Both the position numbers and the translations under genes were made by a program. This document shows positions 49,686 to 58,703 of a stretch of DNA of 64,000 bases, piece after piece. This DNA comes from Paenibacillus sp. RC67 (GTDB lineage Bacteria > Bacillota > Bacilli > Paenibacillales > NBRC-103111): contig NZ_CP125098.1 in assembly GCF_030020805.1 (NCBI RefSeq), forward strand, positions 4,425,501 through 4,489,500, in the 5' to 3' direction. Positions within the stretch are counted from its first letter, which is position 1. Each line of letters starts with the position of its first letter. A model generated the notes under the pieces. That model saw only the letters and a list, made by a program, of their open reading frames with translations. It did not search any database and was not told the origin of the DNA.

Positions 49686-51530
49686 CTAGCCTACTTCACG
49701 TAAAAAGCGATATTGTGCTTGGATTAAGCCGTGATATATTCCTTTTTGCTTCATCAATTCCTCATGATTTCCCTGCTCCATAATGTTGCCGTGATCCAGA
49801 ACGACGATATGATCTGCGTTACGGATTGTTGACAACCTATGGGCGATTATGAAGGAGGTTCTGCCAGCAAGAAGCGTCTTCAACGCCTCTTGGATTTTGA
49901 GCTCGGTCTCCGTATCGATGCTTGCTGTCGCCTCGTCTAGAATAAGAACACGCGGGTCGGCAAGCAGCGCTCTTGCGAACGAAATTAATTGCCTTTGACC
50001 CATTGACAGCACATTGCCCCGCTCCTGTACCTCGGTATCATAGCCTTGAGGCAAATTGACAATAAAATCATGAGCACGAACCGCTTTCGCAACGAATTCG
50101 ATCTCCTCATCTGTCGCATCCAATCGGCCGAACCGAATATTGTCACGGATCGTACCCGAGAAAATAAACGTATCTTGAAGCACAATTCCCACCTGAGATC
50201 GGAGACTTGAGATCGCGACATCTCTTATATCGTGGCCATCAATCGTAATGGAGCCGCTCGTAATATCGTAAAATCGGCACAGCAAATTGATGATGGTGCT
50301 TTTGCCAGAGCCGGTATGACCGACTAGCGCTATAGATTGACCAGCTTTGACACTGAGGTCGATTCCTTTTAAAGCAAGTCTTCCCGGTTCATACTCGAAC
50401 TCAACCTTTTTAAGCTCGATATCCCCTTTGACGCGAGGTAGTTCTTTAGCCCCGTGTGCTTCACCTACATTCGGCTTTTCATCGATAAACTCAAATATTC
50501 GTTCGGAGGATGCCATAGCGATCAGCATCTGCGAATACATCTGTCCAAGACGATTGATAGGCTCCCAGAAATGACCGATATAAGTAGCGAAGGCAACCAA
50601 CAAACCAACCGTAATCTCACCCTGTTGAATCAAATGCGCGCCGAACCAGAATAAAATGCAATAGCCCACTGCGCCCGTTACCTCAATAATTGGGTTGAAC
50701 GATTGGTTCAAAGTGGTAGCCCGATTCCATGACTTATGATTATCAAGGTTCATATTGTCGAAGAATGCGATATTTTCCTTTTCCTGCGTGAAGGCTTGAG
50801 TCACCTTGATTCCTTGAATACATTCGTTTAAATGCGCATTAATTCTCGACTGCTTAGTCTGCACAACCTGCCAAGAACGTCGGATATGGACACGCAGCTT
50901 AGTAGAAATCACAAACATAATCGGAACTGTAACGATGATGGCCGTACCTAATTTAAAGTTATAAAATAAGAGAATAAGTATAATTCCGATAAGCTGAACA
51001 CAGTCAATAAGTAAGTTAACAACCCCGTTTGTAAACAAATCTTGAAGCGAGTTTACATAGTTCGTAATCCTTACCAAGATCGACCCAGCAGGCCATTTAT
51101 CAAAAAATTTGAACGAAAGCTTCTGCACATGACTGAACAAGTCATGCCTTAGATCATAGATTACCTTCTGACCGATCATATTGGTGTAACGGATACGATA
51201 GTTGTTGGCTGCCCATTGGATTAAATATAAGGCGAGCATCCCCCCCACACACATTAGCAAAAGCTTCGTATTTCCTTCACGCAGCGCATGGTCAATCGCA
51301 TAGGCTATAAGAAGCGGATTGAGCAGCTTCGTAAGCGCGCCTACGATCATCATCGTTATGATAACCGGTAATATTTGCTTGGAATAAGGTTTTATGTACT
51401 GACTGAGCCGCTTGATCTGCACCCAGTCGAATTCCTTATCCAGCTGTTCGTCGTCTTGATATACAAAACGTTGACCTTCCTGCCCTGTCGGGCTTGCCTT
51501 CCCGGTCGCCGTTTTCGCTGACTGGCTCAC
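49686..51530 (-). CDS. heterodimeric ABC exporter, subunit with catalytic Glu
   Basis: A 614-residue half-exporter of the BmrD/YheH type. Membrane helices to about 345, then Walker A GHTGSGKST, signature LSMGQRQL (a degenerate LSGGQ) and Walker B VLILDEATASID with catalytic Glu. The degenerate signature is complementary to the altered Walker B of its partner, as in BmrC/BmrD where one ATP site is weak. It overlaps the partner gene by four bases. Likely exports drugs or peptides. Confidence 0.92.
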   Translation of the reverse strand: MSQSAKTATGKASPTGQEGQRFVYQDDEQLDKEFDWVQIKRLSQYIKPYSKQILPVIITMMIVGALTKLLNPLLIAYAIDHALREGNTKLLLMCVGGMLALYLIQWAANNYRIRYTNMIGQKVIYDLRHDLFSHVQKLSFKFFDKWPAGSILVRITNYVNSLQDLFTNGVVNLLIDCVQLIGIILILLFYNFKLGTAIIVTVPIMFVISTKLRVHIRRSWQVVQTKQSRINAHLNECIQGIKVTQAFTQEKENIAFFDNMNLDNHKSWNRATTLNQSFNPIIEVTGAVGYCILFWFGAHLIQQGEITVGLLVAFATYIGHFWEPINRLGQMYSQMLIAMASSERIFEFIDEKPNVGEAHGAKELPRVKGDIELKKVEFEYEPGRLALKGIDLSVKAGQSIALVGHTGSGKSTIINLLCRFYDITSGSITIDGHDIRDVAISSLRSQVGIVLQDTFIFSGTIRDNIRFGRLDATDEEIEFVAKAVRAHDFIVNLPQGYDTEVQERGNVLSMGQRQLISFARALLADPRVLILDEATASIDTETELKIQEALKTLLAGRTSFIIAHRLSTIRNADHIVVLDHGNIMEQGNHEELMKQKGIYHGLIQAQYRFLREVG

Positions 51531-53389
51531 TGTGCGTACCCCCTCAACTTGACATGTCCTGCTGCTGCCACCTGGTTCACAGCTTGCTGCGGTTCAAGAG
51601 CGGACTGCATGCCATTAGCTGCTAATGTTTCTTCTGTTTCGTCAGGATGATCGGCGAATTGGATGTTATATGTATCCAAATAAGGACCTTCCTGCTTCAT
51701 TAATTGATCGTGTGACCCTCTTTGAACGATACGTCCTTGATCGAGAACGAGAATTTCATCTGCATGACGCAAGGAGGATATACGGTGGGCGATAATAAAT
51801 GTCGTCCGGCCTTTCATCACTTCCTGGAAGCCTTGCTGTATCTCATGCTCTGTCTCCATATCTACAGCGCTGGTTGCATCGTCAAGAATAAGAATTTTGG
51901 GATTTTTGAGCAGTGCTCGGGCAATTGCAATCCGCTGCTTCTGACCGCCAGAGAGACCTAGTCCGCGTTCTCCTACAATAGTGTCATAGCCTAACGGAAG
52001 CTCCATAATAAAATCATGGGCTTTCGCCAGCTTCGCGGCGTGAATGATCTGATCCGTCGATACATTCTTAACTCCATACGCAATATTATTACGAATCGTT
52101 GATGAGAACAGGAAGGTTTCCTGGAACACGATCGCCATCTGATCGCGCAAGCTTTCTAACGATACGTCACGGATATCGTGGCCGTCCACCGTAATTTGAC
52201 CGTCCTTGATGTTATAAGCGCGAAGCAGCAATTGAATCACCGTAGATTTACCTGAGCCTGTTCCACCCAGCATGCCTATAACGGATCCGGCCGGGGCATC
52301 CAGTTCAAAATCATACAAGGCAGGCTGCTTATCTGTATAAGCGAACGTTACATTATCGAAGCGAATATGCCCGCTTACTTGCTCTGAGTGTAATTGAATG
52401 GCATTATCCTTATCCTTTACATGAACATATTGATGTAAAATTTCGAGAATACGTTCCCCGGCTGCCTTGGATTGGGTAAAGTTATTAATATGAAACCCAA
52501 TTCCCCACATCGGACCGATAATGTACCAAATTAAACTGAAGCAAGCAACGAGTTCACCAAGAGATATCGACTTGTTAATGACCATATAACCGCCAATCCC
52601 AAGCAGCAGGACGACACTCATATTGGCAAATAACTCCATCAGCGGAAAATAACGCGCCCAAATTCCGGAAGTCGTTACGTTGTTAACCTTGTAATCCTCG
52701 TTCCGTTCCGAAAACTTATTGATCTCATGAGGCTCACGCGCAAATGATTTGACCGTACGGACACCTGTAATGTTTTCCTGAACCGAAGTCGTCATAGAAC
52801 TCATTGATTTACGAATCGATCGAAATGCGGGATGAATTTTACTTTCAAACCGAATTGCCGTAAATACTAGGAAAGGCATGAATACCATCGTAATCAGCGT
52901 CAGCTTCCAGTTGATAGTCATCATCATTATCGTTCCGAAAGTAAACATCATGAAAACGTTTAATATTTGTACAAAACCGAATCCGACAAAATCCCTCACC
53001 GCTTGTAAATCCGCCGTTAGACGAGACATCAAATCACCTGTGCGGGCTTTATCGTAGTACTGAAACGACAAATACTGCAATTTTTTGTACAGCGCATTTC
53101 TTAGATTGAATGCAGTTTTGTTACCCAGCTTCCCGCTGCTTATTCCATGCAGGAATTGAAACAGCGCTTTACAGCTAACGACCCCAACCACTAGTAACGC
53201 TAAGTACGGCACCACGGAAAAATTTTGTTTCGCAATCACATCATCAATCAAATAGCGCAGCAGATTCGGATACACCAAACCTAATGCCGTTGCGGTCATC
53301 AGTGAGAAAATTGATGCGAACAAATACTTTTTCTCTGACCAGTAAAACTCCTTTAACTGCCTAAAGACTTCCATGGTGTCCCCCTCCAT
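51527..53389 (-). CDS. heterodimeric ABC exporter, subunit with degenerate Walker B
   Basis: A 620-residue half-exporter of the BmrC/YheI type. Walker A GGTGSGKST, signature LSGGQKQ, Walker B ILILDDATSAVD: the catalytic Glu is replaced by Asp, which marks the inactive ATP site of heterodimeric exporters. H-loop IIAHRIS is intact. First gene of the operon, preceded by a leader peptide and terminator-like hairpin. Drug-inducible translation-coupled attenuation is known for bmrCD and may apply here. Confidence 0.92.
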   Translation of the reverse strand: MEGDTMEVFRQLKEFYWSEKKYLFASIFSLMTATALGLVYPNLLRYLIDDVIAKQNFSVVPYLALLVVGVVSCKALFQFLHGISSGKLGNKTAFNLRNALYKKLQYLSFQYYDKARTGDLMSRLTADLQAVRDFVGFGFVQILNVFMMFTFGTIMMMTINWKLTLITMVFMPFLVFTAIRFESKIHPAFRSIRKSMSSMTTSVQENITGVRTVKSFAREPHEINKFSERNEDYKVNNVTTSGIWARYFPLMELFANMSVVLLLGIGGYMVINKSISLGELVACFSLIWYIIGPMWGIGFHINNFTQSKAAGERILEILHQYVHVKDKDNAIQLHSEQVSGHIRFDNVTFAYTDKQPALYDFELDAPAGSVIGMLGGTGSGKSTVIQLLLRAYNIKDGQITVDGHDIRDVSLESLRDQMAIVFQETFLFSSTIRNNIAYGVKNVSTDQIIHAAKLAKAHDFIMELPLGYDTIVGERGLGLSGGQKQRIAIARALLKNPKILILDDATSAVDMETEHEIQQGFQEVMKGRTTFIIAHRISSLRHADEILVLDQGRIVQRGSHDQLMKQEGPYLDTYNIQFADHPDETEETLAANGMQSALEPQQAVNQVAAAGHVKLRGYAQ

Positions 53390-53414
53390 TAGCAGCCCAA
53401 AAGACCGCTTTAAG

Positions 53415-53455
53415 CAAAAATTGCTTTCGAAGCAGATGGGACTGCGTTCGAAAGC
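53415..53455 (-). terminator. Attenuator-type hairpin in the exporter leader
   Basis: GCTTTCGAA-GCAG / CTGC-g-TTCGAAAGC, a 13-base stem with a bulged G, followed by AATTTTT on the minus strand. It sits 26 bases before the exporter start and 25 bases after the leader peptide stop, so it could be a regulated terminator. Confidence 0.7.
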
Positions 53456-53479
53456 GTTCGCTTTTTTTGAATATTAACA

Positions 53480-53515
53480 TCATCCATAGGGTGCAGCAAC
53501 ATCCAATGCTGTCAT
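53480..53515 (-). CDS. 11-residue leader peptide upstream of ABC exporter
   Basis: ATG ACA GCA TTG ... GGA TGA encodes MTALDVAAPYG, and AAAGGAG lies 4 bases before the ATG. It precedes the terminator-like hairpin of the exporter operon, the arrangement used by the bmrB leader peptide of Bacillus. Ribosome stalling in this ORF could change the hairpin equilibrium. Inferred only from layout. Confidence 0.55.
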   Translation of the reverse strand: MTALDVAAPYG

Positions 53516-53630
53516 AAATCTCCTTTAAGGGAGAAATAAGCGCATTTAATCACAAAATACCAACACAATCCACTTATATCACATCATTAATGCCAAATCT
53601 CGCCAAATGAAAACCCTTTCAACAAATCAA

Positions 53631-53661
53631 ATAAAATCGGCTGTCCAGGTATGGACAACCG
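53631..53661 (-). terminator. Terminator of the dynamin gene
   Basis: CGGTTGTCCA / TGGACAGCCG stem followed by ATTTTAT on the minus strand. Confidence 0.75.
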
Positions 53662-53710
53662 ACTCTGCAATTACTTTGAAAAAAAGATAAAGTTTGATTA
53701 AAACTATATT

Positions 53711-56700
53711 TTACACTAGAAATTGCTGCATGCGGACAAGCTTCATTTGAAGCTCTTCAATATCGATCTGCATCTCCAAAGCAGCCAACTGGCCATCCGC
53801 ATATTCTCTTAGCTCCTGCTGAAGACGAACGGATAAATCCAGATACCAAGCTTGCAGCTGCTGACGATAGACAAGCTCCAGTTGATCTGCTTGCTGCTGA
53901 GCATAGACCGTTAATGGATCATTTAATTTCGTCTCAAGCTCGGTGCGCAGTTTTTGTTTACCGTCGCCCTCAAAGAAATGCTTCGCATTTTTGTAGAAAC
54001 CGGCAAGCCATTTCACAGTAACTTCTTCTTGTGCACGGAAAGGCTCTGTTTCCTGAAGCGGCGTAAAAGCATGCGGTTCATAGGAGGCAGGCTGGAAATC
54101 CGCAAGATGTGAGCCAAAGGATTGCATCCATTGCTCTCTTCGTTTCTTTGCCGTCTTATTGATCGAATTCTCAACTCGTAACGTAGTGGCAAGTATCTCC
54201 TGGGATAAGTCGAATGATATCATTCGACGCAGATCGTCCCAAGCGGATTGAATCAGGCTTTTCACATCTTTCCCTTCTTCGGCAAAGACGGACGGATTAA
54301 ATGCCAGGTTGAACAGCTCCCCGAATCGGTACACTTCACGCTGTTTAACATAATACAGCAGCTCATCAATTTCCTTGCGCAGCTCCCGCTCCTCAGGCTC
54401 GGTTGAAATGGCCTTTAACATTTGGGTCGCTTCATCCAAAGCTTGACGAATGGCACGCGCCTTGTTCTGACGCTCCGATTCATCCGATTGAGCGCTGGCA
54501 ATCCACTGCTTCAATACATCCGATGCTCGCATCAGATCACTATGCCCTGACCGAATAGCAATTTCGGTCAACTCTTCTAATGAAAACCGGACAAAATCCG
54601 TTTCGAAGGAAGAAATACCGGACGCCTGAATGGTATTGGCATCCCCTGCGAGCTTACCCTCCAAAGCATAATAACTGGATAATGGATAAATACGAGGATG
54701 ACGTATTCCGTGCTGCTGCAAATTGGTTTCCACATGGGATACTACGCCCTCCAGCTCTTCAACCGAAGAGGCCAGATCTGCCGCATTGACGATAAAGAAC
54801 ATTTTATCCAGCTCAAAGCTATCTTTCACGCGTCCCAATTGGAGCAGGAATTCTTTATCCGCATGGGAAAATGCGTGGTTGTAGTAAGTTACGAACAAAA
54901 TAGCATCCGCGTTTTTGATATAGTTAAAGGCAACCCCTGTGTGACGGGCGTTAATAGAATCCGCTCCCGGCGTATCAACCAAGACGATGCCTTGGTCGGT
55001 TAATGGATTGGAATAATAAAGCTCGATCAGATCGACGAAGCACGATTTGGCTTCATCCGCAGCATATTGTCCGAATTGCTCCGTATCGACGCGCAGTTCG
55101 CCTCCAATATGGCCCTCTACAGCCGACCAGCCGCGTTCTACGGCTTTCAGGAATGTATAATGAGGCTTACCCTTTGCCGACACTTGCTCAGCCGATAAGC
55201 GGCGAATCGCGCTTAGTCCGTCTTTGAAATCAGCAGCGGCAATTCCTAATACTTCAAGCGAGTAGCGAACGTCATCGGTCAATCGCTCCATCGATTTCAT
55301 TTTCACTTTGGCCGTTCCATGCGGCCAGCCGTTCTCCGGCTCCGGCGGCATAATCTTATTGATGGCCGCCGTAGTAGGATTCGGTGAAACCGGCAAGATC
55401 CGTTCGCCGATCAGCGCATTGGCAAACGATGATTTGCCTGCGCTGAAAGCACCGAACAACGCGATCGTGAAGCGGTTGTTCTCAAGCCGTTCCGCTTTCT
55501 CCTGCAAGGAGCGACAAATGCTCTGCAGCTGCGAGAGACCCGCGAGCTCGCTTGCGCCGTCAGCTAGCTTGCCCGCTGCTTCACGCAGACGGGCGCGATG
55601 CCCGCCCTGCGCCAGCGGTGCGGCACTGGAGCGCGCTGTGCGGCTCGCCGTAGCGGCCACCGCCGCGAGGGCGTCGCGCGCAGCGTCGGCGGCGGTGCTG
55701 CCGCCAGCCTGCGGCACTGCGCTGCTGGACGCGCCAGCTGCTGCGGTAGCTGCAGCCGGGTCCGGCAGCGCCGGCGCAGTCGCGTGCAGCGCGGCCAGTG
55801 GCGCTTGCAGCTGCGCGGCGTAGGCCGCCTCAGCGGCTGCAAGCCGCTCCAGCTCACGCAGGCTGCCAAGGCGCCCTTCGAGCACCGCGAGCTGCTCTCT
55901 TAGGCTGCTGAGCCTATGTGCCAGCGCCTTGGCCACCGCATCGCTAAGCTCATCAATGAGCTCGTAAGCGCATTTGCGGTAAAGCAGCTTCACTTCAGCA
56001 GCAATCTGCTTACTGTAATTCAACGTGTAGTCGCCGCCGAAACCAGCTGACTCATTCACTTGCTCTGCGAGCCATTCGGGCTCAACAGTGACATGCAATC
56101 GTTCTGCGGTTTCCCGAACCTGATCCGCATGGAGTAAAGATATTTCATCAAAAGTTTTGGTCAGTACCTGCTGCAAATGACGTTCGATTTGCGTAGCCAC
56201 TTGGCCAGTAAAATCGCTATGAAAAACAGCTAAGCGCCGTTCAACTTCTTTCGCTGTTTTCGCGGCACCGGCGAAAAACCCAACCTTAAATCCAGGTTTG
56301 CGGCTTTGCAAGTATTCATGCGCTAAGTCGCGCGTTACCGCTGGAGTTATATTGGCATTATCCAATATGGCTCCAGTCTCTTTGCGCAATGCAGCGCGGA
56401 GCGCTTCTGGCTTCGCCTCCACATCCGCAAGTTCCTTGCTTAGCTCCGCCCATTGCTGCTTCGCTGTCTCGGATTCCTCGTCTTCAGCCAGTTGTGCACG
56501 CAGCTGCTCCTTGATGGGCTCGTTGCGCTCAGCCAGCTTGCTGGCATGTGCCGCAGCCAAATGCTTAGCCGATTTTTCCAGACTTAGAGCTGACAACGGC
56601 TCACGACCTTCAATCAGCTTGCCGAGCAGCCAATCCAGCTTCCCCCACTCGCTGTGAGGATGATTCGGAACCTTGACAGAAGTATATAAGATCCCATCCG

Positions 56701-57397
56701 GTTGAATGTGCCAGTTCGCAAAAGCTTCCTTCACTCCGGCTTTGTACGTTTCGAACGACAACTCCTGATCCCGATGCTTATCGACCTGATTGATCAACAA
56801 ATAAAGCGGCTTGCCCCACTCTTTCATTTTCTTGGTAAAAGCAAAGTTGATCTCCGATTGTACATGATTGTAATCCATAACATAGAACACAACATCTGCC
56901 AAATGAAGCGCAGATTCGGTAGCCAGTTGATGGGCATCGTCCGTAGAGTCAATTCCTGGAGTATCCAGCAATGCGGCCTGTTCTCCTAGGAAAGGAATTG
57001 GATAACGGAGATTTACCGTCTCTATCGCTTCTCCATTTTTACAATACGCAGCTAGTTCATCTAATGGTACAGTTTGTACCTTCGGTTCAGCCATATCGTC
57101 TTCTACCCTATGAACGACTCTTGCGCCAGATTCCCCATTGCTGATGCTTACAATATTAGCACTGGTTGGAATCGGACTCGAAGGAAGCAGCTGATGACCG
57201 CATAGGCTATTAATCAGACTTGATTTTCCTGCCGAGAAGTGTCCACAGAATGCAATATAAAAACTGCCGCTATGCGCCTTTTGCAGCAGCTGTTTGATTT
57301 TCTTCCCGTTTTCTCCATCCTTTTCTTTCTCCACTTGTTCTAGCAAAGAACGAATCGTACTTTCCATGGTTTCCCCAAGAACCGTTAAGTTGCTCAT
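53711..57397 (-). CDS. dynA: double-dynamin family GTPase (DynA-type)
   Basis: A 1228-residue protein made of two fused bacterial dynamin units. First GTPase: GHFSAGKSS at 52-60 and DTPGIDS near 168; second: GAFSAGKSS near 645, DTPGADS further on. Matches Bacillus DynA/YpbR (about 1190), which tethers and fuses membranes under phage or antibiotic stress. The segment at about 520-605 is an unusually alanine-rich, very GC-rich linker (nucleotides about 55590-55830), unlike the flanking sequence. It is followed by its own terminator. Confidence 0.94.
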   Translation of the reverse strand: MSNLTVLGETMESTIRSLLEQVEKEKDGENGKKIKQLLQKAHSGSFYIAFCGHFSAGKSSLINSLCGHQLLPSSPIPTSANIVSISNGESGARVVHRVEDDMAEPKVQTVPLDELAAYCKNGEAIETVNLRYPIPFLGEQAALLDTPGIDSTDDAHQLATESALHLADVVFYVMDYNHVQSEINFAFTKKMKEWGKPLYLLINQVDKHRDQELSFETYKAGVKEAFANWHIQPDGILYTSVKVPNHPHSEWGKLDWLLGKLIEGREPLSALSLEKSAKHLAAAHASKLAERNEPIKEQLRAQLAEDEESETAKQQWAELSKELADVEAKPEALRAALRKETGAILDNANITPAVTRDLAHEYLQSRKPGFKVGFFAGAAKTAKEVERRLAVFHSDFTGQVATQIERHLQQVLTKTFDEISLLHADQVRETAERLHVTVEPEWLAEQVNESAGFGGDYTLNYSKQIAAEVKLLYRKCAYELIDELSDAVAKALAHRLSSLREQLAVLEGRLGSLRELERLAAAEAAYAAQLQAPLAALHATAPALPDPAAATAAAGASSSAVPQAGGSTAADAARDALAAVAATASRTARSSAAPLAQGGHRARLREAAGKLADGASELAGLSQLQSICRSLQEKAERLENNRFTIALFGAFSAGKSSFANALIGERILPVSPNPTTAAINKIMPPEPENGWPHGTAKVKMKSMERLTDDVRYSLEVLGIAAADFKDGLSAIRRLSAEQVSAKGKPHYTFLKAVERGWSAVEGHIGGELRVDTEQFGQYAADEAKSCFVDLIELYYSNPLTDQGIVLVDTPGADSINARHTGVAFNYIKNADAILFVTYYNHAFSHADKEFLLQLGRVKDSFELDKMFFIVNAADLASSVEELEGVVSHVETNLQQHGIRHPRIYPLSSYYALEGKLAGDANTIQASGISSFETDFVRFSLEELTEIAIRSGHSDLMRASDVLKQWIASAQSDESERQNKARAIRQALDEATQMLKAISTEPEERELRKEIDELLYYVKQREVYRFGELFNLAFNPSVFAEEGKDVKSLIQSAWDDLRRMISFDLSQEILATTLRVENSINKTAKKRREQWMQSFGSHLADFQPASYEPHAFTPLQETEPFRAQEEVTVKWLAGFYKNAKHFFEGDGKQKLRTELETKLNDPLTVYAQQQADQLELVYRQQLQAWYLDLSVRLQQELREYADGQLAALEMQIDIEELQMKLVRMQQFLV

Positions 57398-57483
57398 CCC
57401 ATTCTCCCCGTATCTCTATATTCATATCTTCATAGGATATTTCGATTTTCTGGCGAGGGTTCGCCGCAAAACAATCCTATTCA

Positions 57484-57512
57484 ACAAAAAAAACCGAATT
57501 TCTTCGGTTTTT
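57484..57512 (-). terminator. Terminator of the 90-residue gene
   Basis: AAAACCGAA / TTCGGTTTT stem with T-run on the minus strand; it overlaps the stop codon by two bases. Confidence 0.85.
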
Positions 57513-57783
57513 AGTGTACCACACTTTCATTCACAGGGATAAAAATTTCGAACAAATTGCGGTGCTGCAAGATTGTAATATCTTTGTCTTTTACTTTCAT
57601 AACGACTACTTCCGGCTTTGTTTTCATACGATCCAGGTAATTATCAGGCACATCTCCTGACTCCATTACCGTTACGCCTTCTACTTGCTTTTCTTCATTT
57701 TCAGCCAACGGCGTATTCAATATTTCTTCATAAATATCAGAAAACACTTCGAAATTGCTTGTATAAACCGAAATACACTTCAT
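57511..57783 (-). CDS. conserved-looking small protein, unknown function
   Basis: A 90-residue protein, MKCISVYTSNFEVFSDIYEEIL ... KPEVVVMKVKDKDITILQHRNLFEIFIPVNESVVH. It reads like an alpha/beta domain and lies 39 bases after nth on the same strand, so the two may be co-transcribed. Family not recognised. Confidence 0.7.
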   Translation of the reverse strand: MKCISVYTSNFEVFSDIYEEILNTPLAENEEKQVEGVTVMESGDVPDNYLDRMKTKPEVVVMKVKDKDITILQHRNLFEIFIPVNESVVH

Positions 57784-57822
57784 AATAATCCCATCCTTAT
57801 TTGTTTGCTGTGGTAAAGTTTG

Positions 57823-58488
57823 CTACTGTATAGGTTTCCTACGACTACCGGATTTCATACGTTTTTTTCCTTCACGGCATGATTCAGCCAGTGGACAGCT
57901 TTCGCATTGCGGGTTTTGTGCTTTGCAGTGATAACGGCCAAAGAAAATGAGCCTATGATGCGTCAGGGTCCATTCTTCCCTTGGAACCAGCTTCATCAGT
58001 TTCTTTTCCACTTCCAGAACCGAATCGTTCCAGTTCGTCATACCTAGACGCTTAGAAACGCGTTCAACGTGAGTGTCGACTGCAATTGCGGGAACACCAA
58101 ACGCATTGGAAACAACTACATTAGCCGTTTTGCGGCCAACGCCAGGAAGCTCGACGAGTTGTTCATGCAGCTCGGGTATTTCCCCACCGTACTTGTCCAA
58201 TACAATGGCGCACAATGCCTGAATGTTTTTCGCCTTATTTCGGAACAACCCGATTCTGCGAATATCCTGCTCCAGTTCCTCCAATGGAACAGCAAGATAG
58301 TCTTCGGGACGCTTATACTTTTGAAACAAATCAGCAGTCACTTTATTAACGGTTTCATCCGTACATTGTGCCGACAACAAAACGGCGATAGTCAGCTCAA
58401 ATGGATTGGAGTGATTGAGCTCGCAATGGGCATCCGGGAACATCTCAGCGATCGTATCAAGAATGCTGCGAACCTGCTTCTTGTTCAT
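57823..58488 (-). CDS. nth: endonuclease III
   Basis: A 221-residue DNA glycosylase/AP lyase for oxidised pyrimidines. Helix-hairpin-helix LVELPGVGRKTANVVVSNAF with catalytic Lys (VGRKT), Asp in AVDTHVERVSKRLG, and the 4Fe-4S cluster CxxxxxxCxxCxxxxxC (CKAQNPQCESCPLAESC). All key residues intact. Confidence 0.97.
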   Translation of the reverse strand: MNKKQVRSILDTIAEMFPDAHCELNHSNPFELTIAVLLSAQCTDETVNKVTADLFQKYKRPEDYLAVPLEELEQDIRRIGLFRNKAKNIQALCAIVLDKYGGEIPELHEQLVELPGVGRKTANVVVSNAFGVPAIAVDTHVERVSKRLGMTNWNDSVLEVEKKLMKLVPREEWTLTHHRLIFFGRYHCKAQNPQCESCPLAESCREGKKRMKSGSRRKPIQ

Positions 58489-58617
58489 AGTTACAAGCTA
58501 CCTCTTTCTAGTAGTATAAAAATCAGTTTAACTAATCATGACAAAGGAATCAATGACTTCATCCGACAAAATGCGAACTTTTCTAGAAATTTATTATAAA
58601 AAAATAAAATCAGGATG

Positions 58618-58662
58618 AAAAAACCGTCTAAAGGAAGATAAACGCTTCTTCCCTTTAGACGG
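58618..58662 (-). terminator. Terminator of the SLH-protein gene
   Basis: CCGTCTAAAGGGAAGA / TCTTCCTTTAGACGG long stem with six Ts on the minus strand. Confidence 0.92.
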
Positions 58663-58703
58663 CGTTCTCTAATAAAATGTTCTTTGATCTTTAAAATATC
58701 TTT

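Larger units (their letters stand above)
53390..53710 (-). promoter_or_regulatory. Leader region of the BmrCD-like operon
   Basis: This 321-base stretch holds, on the minus strand, a leader-peptide ORF (53480-53515), a terminator-like hairpin (53415-53455) and the terminator of the dynamin gene (53631-53661). A promoter is expected upstream of the leader ORF, about 53520-53620, but I could not assign its boxes. Confidence 0.6.

Noticed and set aside
55308..55823. Alanine-rich plus-strand frame of 171 codons
   Set aside because: It is the antisense of the GC-rich linker of the dynamin gene; high GC removes stop codons in all frames.
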